Shown here: positions 38,217 through 48,455 of the stretch, one piece after another
How the letters are laid out: each line of letters begins with the position of its first letter
Numbering within the stretch: position 1 is the first letter of the stretch
From: Corynebacterium capitovis DSM 44611
GTDB lineage: Bacteria; Actinomycetota; Actinomycetes; Mycobacteriales; Mycobacteriaceae
Length of the DNA stretch: 64,000 nucleotides
Assembly (NCBI RefSeq): GCF_030440535.1
Contig: NZ_CP047117.1
Span: 1,860,001 to 1,924,000 of the forward strand
Direction: 5' to 3'
The notes under the pieces: model-generated
Told to the model about the DNA's origin: nothing
The model's database searches: none
Seen by the model: the letters and a program-made list of their open reading frames with translations, nothing else
Made by a program: the position numbers and the translations under genes

Positions 38217-41042
38217 TTACTTAACGACGATATTGACCATCCGCCCTGGCACAACGACCACCTTCACCACGTTCCTCCCCTCGGTCAGGGAGGCGATGCG
38301 GGCGTCCGCGCGGGCTACCGCTTCCGTGTCTTCTTTCGACGCATCCACGGCAACATCAATGCGTGCCTTGACCTTCCCGTTAATTTGGACTGGCACCTCG
38401 ACTGTGTCGTCGATAAGAAGCGCCTCTTCGAAGGTGGGGAAGGGCTCGAACGTGACCGTGTCCTGGTGGCCCAACCTGGACCAGAGTTCCTCGGCGATGT
38501 GGGGGGCGAGGGGGGAGACCATCTGCACGAGCGGTTCGACGGCAGCGCGGGGCACGGCTCCTGAGTAAGTCTTAGTTAAGTAGTTGACGTACTCAATGAG
38601 CTTGGCCACCACGGTGTTGTCACGCAGGTGCTCGTAGTCCTCGCGGACGCCAGCAATGGTGCGATGGAGCTGCTTGGCGTCCTCGTCCGTCAAGGCGCGA
38701 TCCTCGGCACGCAGCTCACCGGTCTCCTCGTTGACCACGAGACGCCAGAGGCGCTGCAGGAAGCGGTGGGAGCCGACAACGTCCTTGGTCGCCCACGGAC
38801 GGGAGGTGTCCAGCGGGCCCATCGACATCTCGTATACGCGCAGGGTGTCCGCCCCGTAATCGCGGGTGATGTCGTCGGGCGCGACGGCGTTTTTCAGGGA
38901 CTTGCCCATCTTGCCGTACTCGCGGTTGACCTCTTGCCCGTTGTGGAAGAAGTGGCCGTCCTTCTCCTCCACCTCGGCGGCCGGCACGTAGACGCCGCGC
39001 GCATCGGTGTAGGCGTAGGCCTGAATGTAGCCTTGGTTGTAGAGGCGCCGGTAAGGCTCCTTCGAGGAGACAAAGCCGAGGTCGTAGAGCACTTTGTGCC
39101 AGAAGCGGGAGTAGAGCAGGTGCAACACCGCGTGCTCGACGCCACCGACGTAGAGGTCGACGCCGCCCGGGTCGTTCTCGGAACGGGGGCCGGCCCAATA
39201 ACGCTCGTTGTCGATGTTGCAGAACTCCTCAGAGTTCTCCGGGTCGATGTAGCGCAGCTGGTACCAGGAGGAACCCGCCCACTGCGGCATGACGTTGGTG
39301 TCGCGGGTGTAGGTCTTCTCCCCGTCCCCGAGGTCCAGGGTGACGGTGACCCAATCCGTGGCTTTGGCCAGCGGGGGAGAGGGCTGCGAGTCTGCATCCT
39401 CGGGGTCGAAGGACACCGGGTTGTAGTCCGCCACCTCGGGCAGCTCCACGGGAAGCATGTCCTCTGGCAGGCCGTGTGCCTGCCCGTTCTCGTCGTACAC
39501 GATGGGGAAGGGCTCGCCCCAGTAGCGCTGCCGCGCAAAAAGCCAGTCGCGCAACTTGTACTGAATGCGCTCTTCGCCCTTGTGCTTCTCGACGAGCCAG
39601 TCAATGCTCCGGTCAATCGCCTCCGCCGAGTAGAGGCCGTTGAGGTCCAAGCCTTCGGTGTTGGCGGAGTTGATGTGCGGCGCGTCGTCCGTAAACGCGG
39701 CTTCCGAGACGTCACCGTCGAGCACCGGCACGATAGGAAGACCGAAGACCGTGGCGAACTCGTAGTCGCGCTCGTCGTGGGCCGGCACCGCCATGATCGC
39801 ACCCGTGCCGTAGCCCATGAGGACGTAGTCGGCGACGAAGATGGGCACCTCATCCCCGTTGACGGGGTTCGTGGCGTACGTGCCCAGGAACACACCGGTC
39901 TTGTCCTTGTTTTCCTGGCGTTCCACGTCGGACTTCGCGGAAACCGACCTGCGGTAGGCAGCCACGGCCTCAGCCGGGGTGGACCGGCCATAGGTCCAGC
40001 GCTCGTCGGTGTCGGCGGGATAGGCCGGGGCGGTTAAGGCGTCGACAAGCTCGTGCTCGGGCGCGAGGACGACGTAGCGCGCTCCAAAAAGCGTGTCTGG
40101 GCGGGTAGTGAAGACCTCGATGGGGCCGGCCTCGGAGGTGAAGGCGACCTGGGCGCCGCGGGAACGGCCGATCCAGTTGCGCTGCATGGACTTGACCTTC
40201 TCCGGCCAATCGAGAAGGTCGAGGTCATCGAGGAGGCGATCCGAGTAGGCGGTAATGCGCATCATCCACTGGCGCAGGCGCTTGCGGAAGACCGGGTAGT
40301 TGCCGCGCTCGGAACGGCCGTCCGTGGTGACCTCCTCGTTCGCAAGCACGGTGCCCAAGCCGGGGCACCAGTTCACGACGGAATCTGCGAGGTAGACGAG
40401 ACGGAACTCGTCCAAGGCTGCGTGCTTTTCCGCGGTGCTGAGGTCCCGGAAGTTACGTCCGTCTTTCGTTGTTCGCGCGCCCGTCATCAGGTCGCGGACG
40501 AGGTCCTCGATCGGACGGGCGCGCTGCTCATCCTCGTCGAACCAGGAATTGTAGATCTGCAGGAAGATCCACTGTGTCCACTTGTAGAACTTCGGGTCCG
40601 TCGTTGCCACGGAGCGGCGCCGGTCGTGGCCCAGACCCAGAGCATTGAGCTGGCGCGTCATGTTGGCGATGTTGGCCTCGGTCGTCGTGCGCGGGTGCGT
40701 GCCTGTTTGGATCGCGTACTGCTCCGCGGGGAGGCCGAACGCGTCGTAGCCCAGGGTGTGCAGGACGTTCTTACCCAGCATGCGGTTGTAGCGCGCGAAC
40801 ACGTCCGTGGCGATGTACCCCAGCGGGTGACCGACGTGAAGGCCTGCGCCAGAAGGGTAGGGGAACATGTCCTGGACATTGAGCTTGTCCTCGGGCAGGG
40901 GGGCGCCCGTGGAGAGGCTGCCTACCGGGTTGGGAGCGTTGAACGTCCCGTTGTCCACCCAGTAGCTTTGCCACTTCTTCTCAATGTCGTTGGCTAGGCC
41001 CGCTGTGTAGCGGAAAGCCGGTCCCTCGCTGGCGGTAGTCAT
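38217..41042 (-). CDS. leuS: Leucyl-tRNA synthetase
   Basis: 941 aa, the normal bacterial length. The HIGH motif region is [18 protein letters not shown] and the KMSKS loop is KMGKSLKN. The CP1 editing domain has the threonine-rich [20 protein letters not shown] and the conserved Asp region [20 protein letters not shown]. It charges tRNA-Leu and hydrolyses misacylated products. No T-box or other leader structure was noted in the 38-bp gap to the dihydroxyacetone kinase gene. Confidence 0.99.
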   Translation of the reverse strand: MTTASEGPAFRYTAGLANDIEKKWQSYWVDNGTFNAPNPVGSLSTGAPLPEDKLNVQDMFPYPSGAGLHVGHPLGYIATDVFARYNRMLGKNVLHTLGYDAFGLPAEQYAIQTGTHPRTTTEANIANMTRQLNALGLGHDRRRSVATTDPKFYKWTQWIFLQIYNSWFDEDEQRARPIEDLVRDLMTGARTTKDGRNFRDLSTAEKHAALDEFRLVYLADSVVNWCPGLGTVLANEEVTTDGRSERGNYPVFRKRLRQWMMRITAYSDRLLDDLDLLDWPEKVKSMQRNWIGRSRGAQVAFTSEAGPIEVFTTRPDTLFGARYVVLAPEHELVDALTAPAYPADTDERWTYGRSTPAEAVAAYRRSVSAKSDVERQENKDKTGVFLGTYATNPVNGDEVPIFVADYVLMGYGTGAIMAVPAHDERDYEFATVFGLPIVPVLDGDVSEAAFTDDAPHINSANTEGLDLNGLYSAEAIDRSIDWLVEKHKGEERIQYKLRDWLFARQRYWGEPFPIVYDENGQAHGLPEDMLPVELPEVADYNPVSFDPEDADSQPSPPLAKATDWVTVTLDLGDGEKTYTRDTNVMPQWAGSSWYQLRYIDPENSEEFCNIDNERYWAGPRSENDPGGVDLYVGGVEHAVLHLLYSRFWHKVLYDLGFVSSKEPYRRLYNQGYIQAYAYTDARGVYVPAAEVEEKDGHFFHNGQEVNREYGKMGKSLKNAVAPDDITRDYGADTLRVYEMSMGPLDTSRPWATKDVVGSHRFLQRLWRLVVNEETGELRAEDRALTDEDAKQLHRTIAGVREDYEHLRDNTVVAKLIEYVNYLTKTYSGAVPRAAVEPLVQMVSPLAPHIAEELWSRLGHQDTVTFEPFPTFEEALLIDDTVEVPVQINGKVKARIDVAVDASKEDTEAVARADARIASLTEGRNVVKVVVVPGRMVNIVVK

Positions 41043-41080
41043 GGGTACACAGTGTAGTGGCTGGTGATTTGGGCACGTCC

Positions 41081-42772
41081 CTAGCGGAAGTCCTCAACCC
41101 TGTCCTCACCGCCGAGCAACCAGGTCACGACAATCGCGCCGGGGTCCGGCAAGTCCCTGGCGGACTCGCCGAGGTAGGAAGCGCGTCCCTTCTTTGCCGA
41201 GAGCTCCCGGGTGTTCCTCACCCCCTCGACTGCGGCGTCGCGAGCGACGGCCATAACATCCTCGAGTGGGGTGTCGGGAGCGACGTTGTCCAGCGCCCGG
41301 GCGGCTGGGTAGAGGGCATCCACCACGGTTTTGTCGCCATACTTGGCGCCACCGAGCTCGTGGATGGCCTCATAGGCACTGTTCAGGCCGTCCTTAAGCG
41401 TCTCCGCGGTCAAGCGGTCCTCCACCGCGTGGGCAAGCTCGGTGAATAGCGTACCGAACACGGCACCGGAGGTACCCCCCGAGCGGACTAGGCACCGGTG
41501 GGCGAGGCCGTCGAGGATGTCGCCGTCGCTGCCGCGCAGCGGAAGCTCGATGTCCCCAAAGGCGGCGTCAATGTTGGCCCCGAAGTCGCCGTCGCCGGCG
41601 ATGCGGTCCAGTTCGGTGAGGTCGTCGACCCCCGCCTGGGCGCGCTCGATGAACCCCGTCAGCCAGGCGTTATTCTCCCCAGCCTCGGGCAGCTTGTCGG
41701 CGAAGGTCATCTTCGCGGGAGCGAACTCGGCCTTAGTGCCGATGGCGCCGGGCCAGGCCGGGGCGGCGGTGGGGGCGTCGAGAAGTTCGGCGATTTCGTC
41801 GTTGCAGCGTGCGAGCGTCACGGACACGCCATGCATGTTGACGGAGGTGACGAAGGTGCCGTTGAGGCTGCGGCGCACCGTGATTCCGCGTTCGGCGAGC
41901 CAGGTGAGCACCTCCCCGAAAACGAGGTGAATCTCGAGCAGGGTGGTGCCGCCGAGGCCGTTGGTCAGGCAAACGACCTCGTCGCCTTCGGCAAGCCCGA
42001 GCGCCTCGGCGATGTCGGGCAGGATCGCCTCGACGATGTCGCGGGCTGGCTTGATCTTCTCGCGGGCCACGCCCCGTTCACCGTGGATGCCCACGCCGAC
42101 CTCCATCTCGCCACTGTCTAGGTCGAAGGTGTCCCGGCCCGAGGTAGGAAGGTAACCCGGCGCCAGGGCCACGGCCATGCTGCGCGAATTGTCGGCGACC
42201 CACTGGGCCTTCTTACGCACCTGCTCCAGGCCGTCGCCACGACGGGCCGCCGCCCCCGCAACCTTTTCGACGAGGATAGTGGCCGCGGTGCCGCGCCGGC
42301 CGGGCCCGTCCTCGTCGCCCCGCTCGGTGGCGATGTCCTCCCCGACCACCACGGTGGCCGTCTCGACGTCCGGGTTCATCCGCCGCGCGACGGAGAAGTT
42401 CATCACGTCGCCAGTGTAGTTCTTCACCACGTGGAGCACCCCGCGGCCCTGGTCGGCCCACTTCGTCGCCTCGGCGATCTGCACCGCGTTGGGCGAGGTG
42501 AACAGGTACCCAGGGCAGGCAGCAGCGAGCATGCCCCGCCCGATGAAGCCGCTGTGCATGGGCTCGTGGCCCGAACCGCCGCCCGAGACCACAGCGACGG
42601 CAGGCTCCCCATCTTCCGTGACGACGGGGGATGACAGGTGAATGAAGCCCGCTGGGTTCCACTCGGCGTCCGGGTGGGCGGCGACCGTTCCCCCGATCGC
42701 CTCCGCCGAGAAATCGCGTGGGTTGTTGCGGAAGGAGCGAACGGATGGTGAAGACTGCGCATTATCGGACAT
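41081..42772 (-). CDS. Dihydroxyacetone kinase, fused DhaK-DhaL (ATP-dependent)
   Basis: 563 aa. The DhaK domain (residues 1-335) has [20 protein letters not shown] and the substrate histidine region [11 protein letters not shown]. The DhaL domain (residues 360-563) has the nucleotide/Mg aspartates in [13 protein letters not shown] and [13 protein letters not shown]. The fusion is typical of ATP-using kinases rather than PTS-linked DhaKLM. It makes DHAP from the dihydroxyacetone produced by the divergent glycerol dehydrogenase. Start: TATCCT ends 6 bp before the ATG, so it is probably leaderless. Confidence 0.92.
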   Translation of the reverse strand: MSDNAQSSPSVRSFRNNPRDFSAEAIGGTVAAHPDAEWNPAGFIHLSSPVVTEDGEPAVAVVSGGGSGHEPMHSGFIGRGMLAAACPGYLFTSPNAVQIAEATKWADQGRGVLHVVKNYTGDVMNFSVARRMNPDVETATVVVGEDIATERGDEDGPGRRGTAATILVEKVAGAAARRGDGLEQVRKKAQWVADNSRSMAVALAPGYLPTSGRDTFDLDSGEMEVGVGIHGERGVAREKIKPARDIVEAILPDIAEALGLAEGDEVVCLTNGLGGTTLLEIHLVFGEVLTWLAERGITVRRSLNGTFVTSVNMHGVSVTLARCNDEIAELLDAPTAAPAWPGAIGTKAEFAPAKMTFADKLPEAGENNAWLTGFIERAQAGVDDLTELDRIAGDGDFGANIDAAFGDIELPLRGSDGDILDGLAHRCLVRSGGTSGAVFGTLFTELAHAVEDRLTAETLKDGLNSAYEAIHELGGAKYGDKTVVDALYPAARALDNVAPDTPLEDVMAVARDAAVEGVRNTRELSAKKGRASYLGESARDLPDPGAIVVTWLLGGEDRVEDFR

Positions 42773-42863
42773 GCAGCCAGGATAGTGAACGGTGCCACTC
42801 TCACGTAAGGTCTCGCGCGCCTATGGTGGCATCTGAGAAATCCTCTGAGAGAAAGGAAAGACG

Positions 42864-43988
42864 ATGGCCGCCTCCTACACCCAAGACAAGATGTATACTG
42901 GGCCCTCCCGTTACGTGCAGGGCATCGATCTCATTGACCGTGCCGCACACTACCTCAAGCCCCTCGGCTCAACTCCACTTATCATCGCTGACGAGGTGGT
43001 TTGGGGTATCGCGGGCCAGAAGCTCCAGGACAGCCTACGCGGCGACGGCATGGAGGCCACCCACGAGGTCTTCGGCGGGGAGGCCTCCATGAACGAAATC
43101 GGCCGTATTGCCGAAAAGGCCGCTGCCGGTGACACCGACACCATCATCGGCCTCGGCGGGGGTAAGACCATCGACACCGCGCGAGCGGTGGCCGACAAGC
43201 TTTCCTTGCCCGTCGCCATCTTCCCCACCGCCGTCTCCGCCGACGCACCGACTGCCCGCGTCTCGGTGATCTACACCGACGAGGGCGTGTTCGACTCCTA
43301 CCTCTTCTACGACCGCAACCCCGACCTCGTCGCGGTGGATACCCGCGTCATCGCCAACGCACCCGTGCGCACGCTTCGCTCCGGGCTTGGCGACGCCCTT
43401 GCAACTCTCGTGGAGGCCCGCGCCGTGCACCGCGCCAACGGCCGCCGAATGGACGACTCCTCCCGGCCCACCCTCGCCGGCCTGGCATTGGCCGAGAAGT
43501 GCGAGGAGACGCTCTTTGCCTACGCCCACCAGGCGCTGAAGGACGCGGAGGAGCACATCGTCTCCCCTGCGCTCGAGGCCATCTGCGAGGCGAACACGCT
43601 GCTGTCCGGGTTGGGCTTCGAAAACGGCGGGCTCGCCGCCGTCCACGCGATCCACAACGGCTTCACCGCGCTCGAGGGCGACATCCACCACATGTCCCAC
43701 GGCGAGAAGGTCGCTTTCGGCGTCGGCGTGCAGCTCATGCTCACCGGCGCCACGCGCGAGGAGGCGGACCGATACTTCGGCTTCCTTCAGTCCGTTGGCC
43801 TACCTACCACACTGGAGGAGATCCACCTCGCCGACGCCACCGACGATGACCTGTACAAGATCGCCGAGCTTGCCTGCTCCGCTGATGAAACGCTGAAGCA
43901 GATGCCGGGCGAGCACACCCCGACCGATGTCGTGCAGGCGATCCGGGCTGCGGACCGCTACGCCCGCTCCTTCCGCGAGCGCGCCTAG
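42864..43988 (+). CDS. gldA: Glycerol dehydrogenase (NAD-dependent, iron/zinc type)
   Basis: 374 aa, GldA family: RYVQGIDLIDRAAHYLKPLG at the start, nucleotide-binding IIGLGGGKTIDTARAVAD, SADAPTARVSVIYTDEG, and the metal-ligand helix AVHAIHNGFTALEGDIHHMSHGE with histidines. It oxidises glycerol to dihydroxyacetone, consumed by the divergent DhaKL fusion; the two share a 91-bp promoter region. A strong SD (GAAAGGAAAG) precedes the ATG. A hairpin and a small tandem repeat follow. Confidence 0.94.
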   Translation: MAASYTQDKMYTGPSRYVQGIDLIDRAAHYLKPLGSTPLIIADEVVWGIAGQKLQDSLRGDGMEATHEVFGGEASMNEIGRIAEKAAAGDTDTIIGLGGGKTIDTARAVADKLSLPVAIFPTAVSADAPTARVSVIYTDEGVFDSYLFYDRNPDLVAVDTRVIANAPVRTLRSGLGDALATLVEARAVHRANGRRMDDSSRPTLAGLALAEKCEETLFAYAHQALKDAEEHIVSPALEAICEANTLLSGLGFENGGLAAVHAIHNGFTALEGDIHHMSHGEKVAFGVGVQLMLTGATREEADRYFGFLQSVGLPTTLEEIHLADATDDDLYKIAELACSADETLKQMPGEHTPTDVVQAIRAADRYARSFRERA

Positions 43989-44032
43989 CCACGGGTGGGC
44001 TGCTCCCAGCGCACCGCGAACGCCTCCCAGGT

Positions 44033-44059
44033 GCTGGCCTCGACGGCGTCGAGGCCAGC
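44033..44059 (+). terminator. Strong hairpin after gldA
   Basis: GCTGGCCTCGAC-GGC-GTCGAGGCCAGC is a perfect 12-bp stem with a 3-nt loop, 45 bp after the gldA stop. No T-run follows; instead a tandem repeat begins. It is likely a terminator or RNA 3'-end stabiliser. Confidence 0.6.
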
Positions 44060-44060
44060 T

Positions 44061-44100
44061 AGTCTGAGCTAGTCCCAGCTAGTCCCAGCTAGTCCCAGCT
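44061..44100. repeat. Four tandem copies of a 10-bp unit
   Basis: AGTCTGAGCT is followed by three exact AGTCCCAGCT copies, then a degenerate AGTCGAGTCG. The unit contains the AGCT palindrome at each junction (AGCTAGTC). It lies directly after the gldA hairpin. Confidence 0.9.
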
Positions 44101-44159
44101 AGTCGAGTCGATCTCCTAGCGCGTGCTCATGCGCGGGGTAGCTAGAGGGACTTGGGATA

Positions 44160-44178
44160 TATGGCAAACCTTACCTAA
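44160..44178. promoter_or_regulatory. Possible DtxR (iron) box
   Basis: On the minus strand TTAGGTAAGGTTTGCCATA matches 13 of 19 positions of the DtxR consensus TTAGGTTAGGCTAACCTAA, about 30 bp before the DUF454 gene. The left half is good and the right half poor. Confidence 0.35.
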
Positions 44179-44209
44179 ACTGTCGTGAACGTGTAGCGTT
44201 GAGCCCACC

Positions 44210-44623
44210 ATGCGTTACCTCTATCTCGCCGCCGGGCTTCTCGCAGCGGGTTTCGGTGCCCTCGGTGCCTTTCTGCCCCTCCTCCCCGCCACGCCGTTCC
44301 TCTTGACCGCGCTGTTCTTCTTCACCCGCAGCTCGCCCCGGCTGGAACACAGGTTGCTGCACCACTCCGTCTTCGGCAAGTACATCACCGACTACTACAC
44401 CGGCGAGCTCAATCGGACCCGAAAGGTGCGGATCATCGGGTTGATGTGGATGTCGATGGCGTTGTCTATGCTCATTGTCCGCGAGCTGTGGTTTACTGTC
44501 ATGCTCATGTCCATCGCCGTCGGCGTGGCCATCCACATTTCCCTACTTGCTCCCAACCCAGCCCGCGCGGCAAGGTTCCGGGCCCGCTATAAGATCCCGC
44601 CTACGTCATCTGCCACAGAGTGA
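44210..44623 (+). CDS. DUF454 (YbaN-like) membrane protein
   Basis: 137 aa with about four hydrophobic helices. The start (YLYLAAGLLAAGFGALGAFL, then PLLPATPFLLTALFFFTRSS) is the DUF454 signature. The family is small, widespread and of unknown function; it sometimes lies beside iron or heme genes. A possible DtxR box is upstream. Its 3' end overlaps that of the convergent permease by 23 bp. Confidence 0.88.
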   Translation: MRYLYLAAGLLAAGFGALGAFLPLLPATPFLLTALFFFTRSSPRLEHRLLHHSVFGKYITDYYTGELNRTRKVRIIGLMWMSMALSMLIVRELWFTVMLMSIAVGVAIHISLLAPNPARAARFRARYKIPPTSSATE

Positions 44624-45971
44624 CCGCCATGATGACCACGCCCGCCACGCCGACAAAAAGGGTGTCCGGCCGGTTGGCGTAGTGCCTGAAAGCAGTCGCT
44701 TTCCGGAATAGCAGCGTAGGCACGAGATAGGTGAGGAAGGTCATGAACAGCCCGCCGACCACGGAGATGAGGTCGAGAATGGACGGGTTGATCACAGCCA
44801 CGACGACCCCGGTGACGAAGACGAAGAGGTATACGGCGTAGTCGAGGACGCGGTCGCCGAGGCGTTTCGCGGTCTTGGGAACGAGAACGCGGATAAGGTA
44901 GGCGGTGCCCTCCTCCGCGCCGAGCATGTGACCGAAGTAGGAGGACGCGATGGCGCAGATCGCGACGATCGGGGTCATGATCGCCATGAATGGCGTGTTC
45001 GTAACGTTGGCGAAGTAGCTCAGCACCGGAATATTCTGGGCTCGGGCCTCCTCGAGCCCGTCGGCGCCGAGCGTGAGGGTGCAGGACCAGACGAAGAACA
45101 TCGTGAACACGACGAGCAGGGTCGCCGTTATCAGCTCGATCTTCGACACCTGCTTCTCCGTGGCGGCGACGTCGCCTTGACGCGCCTTCTGGACGTCGAG
45201 AGCAAACTGCGAGACGGCCGCCATGTGGCTGAAGGAGAACACCAGCACCGGCAGGATAAGCAGAAGCGACTGCCACAGCGGAGTCTGCGGCTCGGAGGCC
45301 CGGAAACCGGCGAGGTCCCACTTCGGCACAAGGTAGAGCGAGACCGCCGCTAGGGTCACGATCAGCGGGTAGACGAGGATGTTCGCGAACCACAGCGTCG
45401 CCTTCTTGCCCAGCGCGAAGGCTCCGGTGAGCGCCCCGATGCACAAAGTGGCTAGCACCGCGCGGGGCAGCTGTGGGCCGTGGAGCTGGTTGACGATGAA
45501 GCTGTCCATCGTGTTTGTGATCGAGATGCCGTAGATCAGCACCGTGGGGAAGATCGCCAGCCAATAGATCACCGCCGTGGACACGCCTCGCTTTCGGCCC
45601 GTCAGAGCCGTGACCACTTGGAGCACGTCGAGGCCCTTCTCGGGGGAGGCGCTGACGATGCGTGCGTAGGTGCGGTGGGAGAAGAACACCAGCGGGCCAA
45701 TGAATACCGTCGCGATGACCAGCGGCCAGAAGCCAAAACTGCCGGCATCGATGGGCAAGAAGAGGATGCCCGCTCCGACCGCCGTGCCAAACAGCGTGAT
45801 CACCCAAGACAAAAACGTCCCGTTGGGGGCGTCGCCGCTGCGGTTGAGGCGGATCTGATCCGCATCGGCCTCGGTGAGGTTTTCCAGGCGGAACTCCTTG
45901 CGCGACTGCCTGAGGTGCTCTGGTGTGTAGGGGGCCGGTGAATCGTTTCCCTTTTGGCGGGATGAAGACAT
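44601..45971 (-). CDS. HAAAP-family amino-acid permease (SdaC/TdcC-like)
   Basis: 456 aa. A 45-residue polar N-terminus is followed by about 11 membrane helices. TM1 (LSWVITLFGTAVGAGILFLP) is typical of the hydroxy/aromatic amino-acid permease family; the pattern FFSHRTYARIVSASPEKGLD and the later FSFSHMAAVSQFALDVQKAR fit serine/threonine transporters of the SdaC group. The likely substrate is serine, a guess from the family. It stands alone between DUF454 and a 247-bp gap. Confidence 0.85.
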   Translation of the reverse strand: MSSSRQKGNDSPAPYTPEHLRQSRKEFRLENLTEADADQIRLNRSGDAPNGTFLSWVITLFGTAVGAGILFLPIDAGSFGFWPLVIATVFIGPLVFFSHRTYARIVSASPEKGLDVLQVVTALTGRKRGVSTAVIYWLAIFPTVLIYGISITNTMDSFIVNQLHGPQLPRAVLATLCIGALTGAFALGKKATLWFANILVYPLIVTLAAVSLYLVPKWDLAGFRASEPQTPLWQSLLLILPVLVFSFSHMAAVSQFALDVQKARQGDVAATEKQVSKIELITATLLVVFTMFFVWSCTLTLGADGLEEARAQNIPVLSYFANVTNTPFMAIMTPIVAICAIASSYFGHMLGAEEGTAYLIRVLVPKTAKRLGDRVLDYAVYLFVFVTGVVVAVINPSILDLISVVGGLFMTFLTYLVPTLLFRKATAFRHYANRPDTLFVGVAGVVIMAVTLWQMT

Positions 45972-46218
45972 GGGACCTTGCTTTGCCGTTGTGTACAGAT
46001 GTATCAGGCCATCTTAGTGCCCCCCGCGGACAGCTCGGAGGGCCCCGAGACATCCCGGCAAGAGCGACCGATCGGGATGCACTCCTCGCTCGTTGAGAGC
46101 CGTATGCGAGGTGACCGACACACCCCAAGATGGACCCCCAGGAACTCTCCGGTGGCCGGAAGCTCATCGAGGCAGTCGAGGCACGCCGCGAACGCGCCCA
46201 GGCCCTCCGTGGCAAAAG

Positions 46219-46872
46219 CTACAGCACCAACCCGTTAAGTAGGCTGGCAAGGCCCTGTTCAAAAGGCGCGTCGGCATAGGGGTTGGAGAGGCCGCCGCTA
46301 TCAGCACGCGCTGCGATTGCCCTTCGCAGGCCTGGCGCTTCAGTGGCGTTGGGGACGTCGAAAATCGAGGCTGGGGCCGCAACATCGTAGGCGGAGCCAT
46401 AAATGAACGACTCCAGCATGACCACAGCGTTGAGCGCATTTGCCTCTCCGACCCCGCCCACGACCATGACCTGGACGGCTAGCTCATACATCTCGACAGT
46501 CTTTGGTGCACCCGAGATCGGCATCGTGGCCAAATAAGGAATGAGCGGGGTGTGCAGGGCACACACCTCGCGGTACGAATGCGCCCACTTTTCGACGGCT
46601 CTGCGCGCCCCGATTTTCCCCGCCGCACATGCGTGAAGCGCCTCGGTGTCAACCTGTGCCATAACCGCATCCTCCACGAGGAATAGCAGATCTTCTTTGC
46701 CTGCCACGTGGTTGTATAGGGCGCTAGGTGCCACGTCGAGCGCCCTAGCGACGGCGGCCATTGTGAGCTTTTCATAACCCTCTTCCGTAGCAATGCGCAG
46801 TGCCGCGGCAGCGATTTTCGGACCGTTGAGCACAGCTCGTACCGGCCTACCCCGGGATCGTTGACGGTTCAT
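46219..46872 (-). CDS. TetR-family regulator of the putrescine oxidase operon
   Basis: 217 aa from the ATG at 46872 (MNRQRSRGRPVRAVLNGPKI). The HTH is IATEEGYEKLTMAAVARALD, VAPSALYNHVAGKEDLLFLV, standard for TetR. The C-terminal ligand-binding domain is unmatched. It diverges from the putrescine oxidase gene, and a clear palindrome lies between the starts (46927-46947). The effector is probably putrescine or an oxidation product, by inference. GAGG precedes the start. Confidence 0.87.
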   Translation of the reverse strand: MNRQRSRGRPVRAVLNGPKIAAAALRIATEEGYEKLTMAAVARALDVAPSALYNHVAGKEDLLFLVEDAVMAQVDTEALHACAAGKIGARRAVEKWAHSYREVCALHTPLIPYLATMPISGAPKTVEMYELAVQVMVVGGVGEANALNAVVMLESFIYGSAYDVAAPASIFDVPNATEAPGLRRAIAARADSGGLSNPYADAPFEQGLASLLNGLVL

Positions 46873-46926
46873 CCCAGCTAACCTCTTTTCATCCCACACC
46901 GGGGAGGGTAATGTGACTCACAACGC

Positions 46927-46947
46927 AAAATGAATTGCGTTCATTTT
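46927..46947. promoter_or_regulatory. TetR operator candidate
   Basis: AAAATGAA-TTGCG-TTCATTTT is a perfect 8-bp inverted repeat with a 5-bp centre, 33 bp before the oxidase start and 55 bp before the TetR start. A partial extra half-site (GAAATGA) follows. It is well placed to repress both genes. Confidence 0.75.
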
Positions 46948-46979
46948 AATATCGAAATGACTCCTGAGGAGGACGCACC

Positions 46980-48452
46980 GTGGCAAGACTCGAGCGCGAC
47001 GTAGTGATTGTAGGCGCAGGACCAGCCGGCCTTACCGCCGCCCGAACGCTGAAGAAGAAAGGCTTCTCGGTCGCCGTGCTCGAGGCACGCGACCGCGTCG
47101 GCGGCCGCACATGGAGCGGCAAGGTCGCCGACGAGAAGGGCACCGAGCACTTCATCGAACTCGGTGGCCAGTGGATCTCCCCCGACCAGACCCGCCTCAC
47201 CCAGCTTGTCGACGAGCTCGGCCTGAAAACCTTCCAGCGCTACCGCGAGGGCAAGTCCATCTACGTCTCCCCCGACGGAACGCGCCACGAATACGAGGGC
47301 ACCGTCTTCCCCGCCACGGAGAAGACGATCGCCGAGATGGACAAGCTGATCGAACAGCTCGACGCCCTGGCCGCCGAGATGGACCCCGCCAAGCCGTGGG
47401 AACACCCCCGCGCGAAGGAACTCGACCGCATCTCCTTCCGCGGCTGGTTGGAGCAGCAGTCGGACGACCCGGAGGCGATCGACAACGTCTCCATCTACGT
47501 CGCGTCCGGCATGTTGACCAAGCCGTCCTACACCTTCTCCGCTCTGCAGGCCCTGCTCATGGCCTCGTCCGCTGGCTCGTTCAGCAACCTCGTGGACGAA
47601 GACTTCATCCTGGACCGCCGCGTCGTCGGCGGCATGCAGTCCGTCTCTTTGGCCATGGCACGGGAGCTGGGTGACGACGTGTTTCTTTCCAACCCCGTCC
47701 GCAGGATTGACTGGGCGGAACCGGACGCGTCGACAAGCGATGCTCTCAACAATGTCAAGGCCGACGTCCGCAACGGTGTGCCCAACAACGGCGAGGCCGG
47801 GGACGTCACCGTCTACACCAACGACCTCGAGGTGCACGGGCGCTTCGTCGTCTTGGCGGTGCCGCCGAACCTGTACAGCCGGATCAGTTACACCCCGCCG
47901 CTGCCGCGCGAGCAGCACGTCGCGCACCAGCACATCTCGATGGGCCTGGTGATCAAGGTGCACGCCGTCTACGAGACCCCGTTCTGGCGCGAGGAGGGCC
48001 TCTCCGGCACCGGCTTCGGCGGCGGCCGCCTCGTGCAGGAGGTCTACGACAACACCAATTACTTCGCCGAGGGCGAGGACCAGTACGGCACCCTCGTCGG
48101 CTTCGTCTCCGACGTTTACGCCGAGCAGATGTGGGCTCTAGAACCGGAGGCGCGCAAGGAGGCCATTCTCGACGCCATGGCTGACTACCTGGGCCCGAAG
48201 ACCAAGGAGCCGATCGCCTTCTACCTGTCGGACATGGCGGCCGAGGAGTGGACCCGCGGCGCCTACGCCACCAGCTACGACCTGGGCGGCCTGTCCCGCT
48301 GGGGCCACCTGCAGAACCAGCCGACCGGCGCGATCTACTACGCCTGCTCCGACATCGCCGGCGAAGGTTACCAGCACGTCGACGGCGCCGTGCGCATGGG
48401 TGAAAAGGTCGCGCTGCAGATTGCGGAGCGTGCGTCCGGGAAGCAGGCCTAG
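46980..48452 (+). CDS. puo: Putrescine oxidase (flavin monoamine oxidase family)
   Basis: 490 aa. The FAD-binding start VVIVGAGPAGLTAARTL and GARDRVGGRT-type box (EARDRVGGRTWSG) are present. Long stretches match Rhodococcus/Kocuria putrescine oxidase as I recall it: GGQWISPDQTRLTQLVDELG, GSFSNLVDEDFILDRRVVGG, VPPNLYSRISY and YETPFWREEGLSGTGFG. It oxidises putrescine to 4-aminobutanal, releasing ammonia and H2O2. The GTG start has GAGGAGG upstream. It is the first gene of a four-gene operon with a USP, an APC permease and an aldehyde dehydrogenase. Confidence 0.9.
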   Translation: MARLERDVVIVGAGPAGLTAARTLKKKGFSVAVLEARDRVGGRTWSGKVADEKGTEHFIELGGQWISPDQTRLTQLVDELGLKTFQRYREGKSIYVSPDGTRHEYEGTVFPATEKTIAEMDKLIEQLDALAAEMDPAKPWEHPRAKELDRISFRGWLEQQSDDPEAIDNVSIYVASGMLTKPSYTFSALQALLMASSAGSFSNLVDEDFILDRRVVGGMQSVSLAMARELGDDVFLSNPVRRIDWAEPDASTSDALNNVKADVRNGVPNNGEAGDVTVYTNDLEVHGRFVVLAVPPNLYSRISYTPPLPREQHVAHQHISMGLVIKVHAVYETPFWREEGLSGTGFGGGRLVQEVYDNTNYFAEGEDQYGTLVGFVSDVYAEQMWALEPEARKEAILDAMADYLGPKTKEPIAFYLSDMAAEEWTRGAYATSYDLGGLSRWGHLQNQPTGAIYYACSDIAGEGYQHVDGAVRMGEKVALQIAERASGKQA

Positions 48453-48455
48453 GAC

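Noticed and set aside
44061..44110. CRISPR-like array
   Set aside because: The 10-bp units are directly abutting with no spacers, so it is a simple tandem repeat.
46130..46279. 49-codon plus-strand ORF (MDPQELSGGRKLIEAVEARR...)
   Set aside because: Its helical composition looks protein-like, but it has no SD or promoter, runs antisense into the TetR gene and I cannot match it; it may be a relic.
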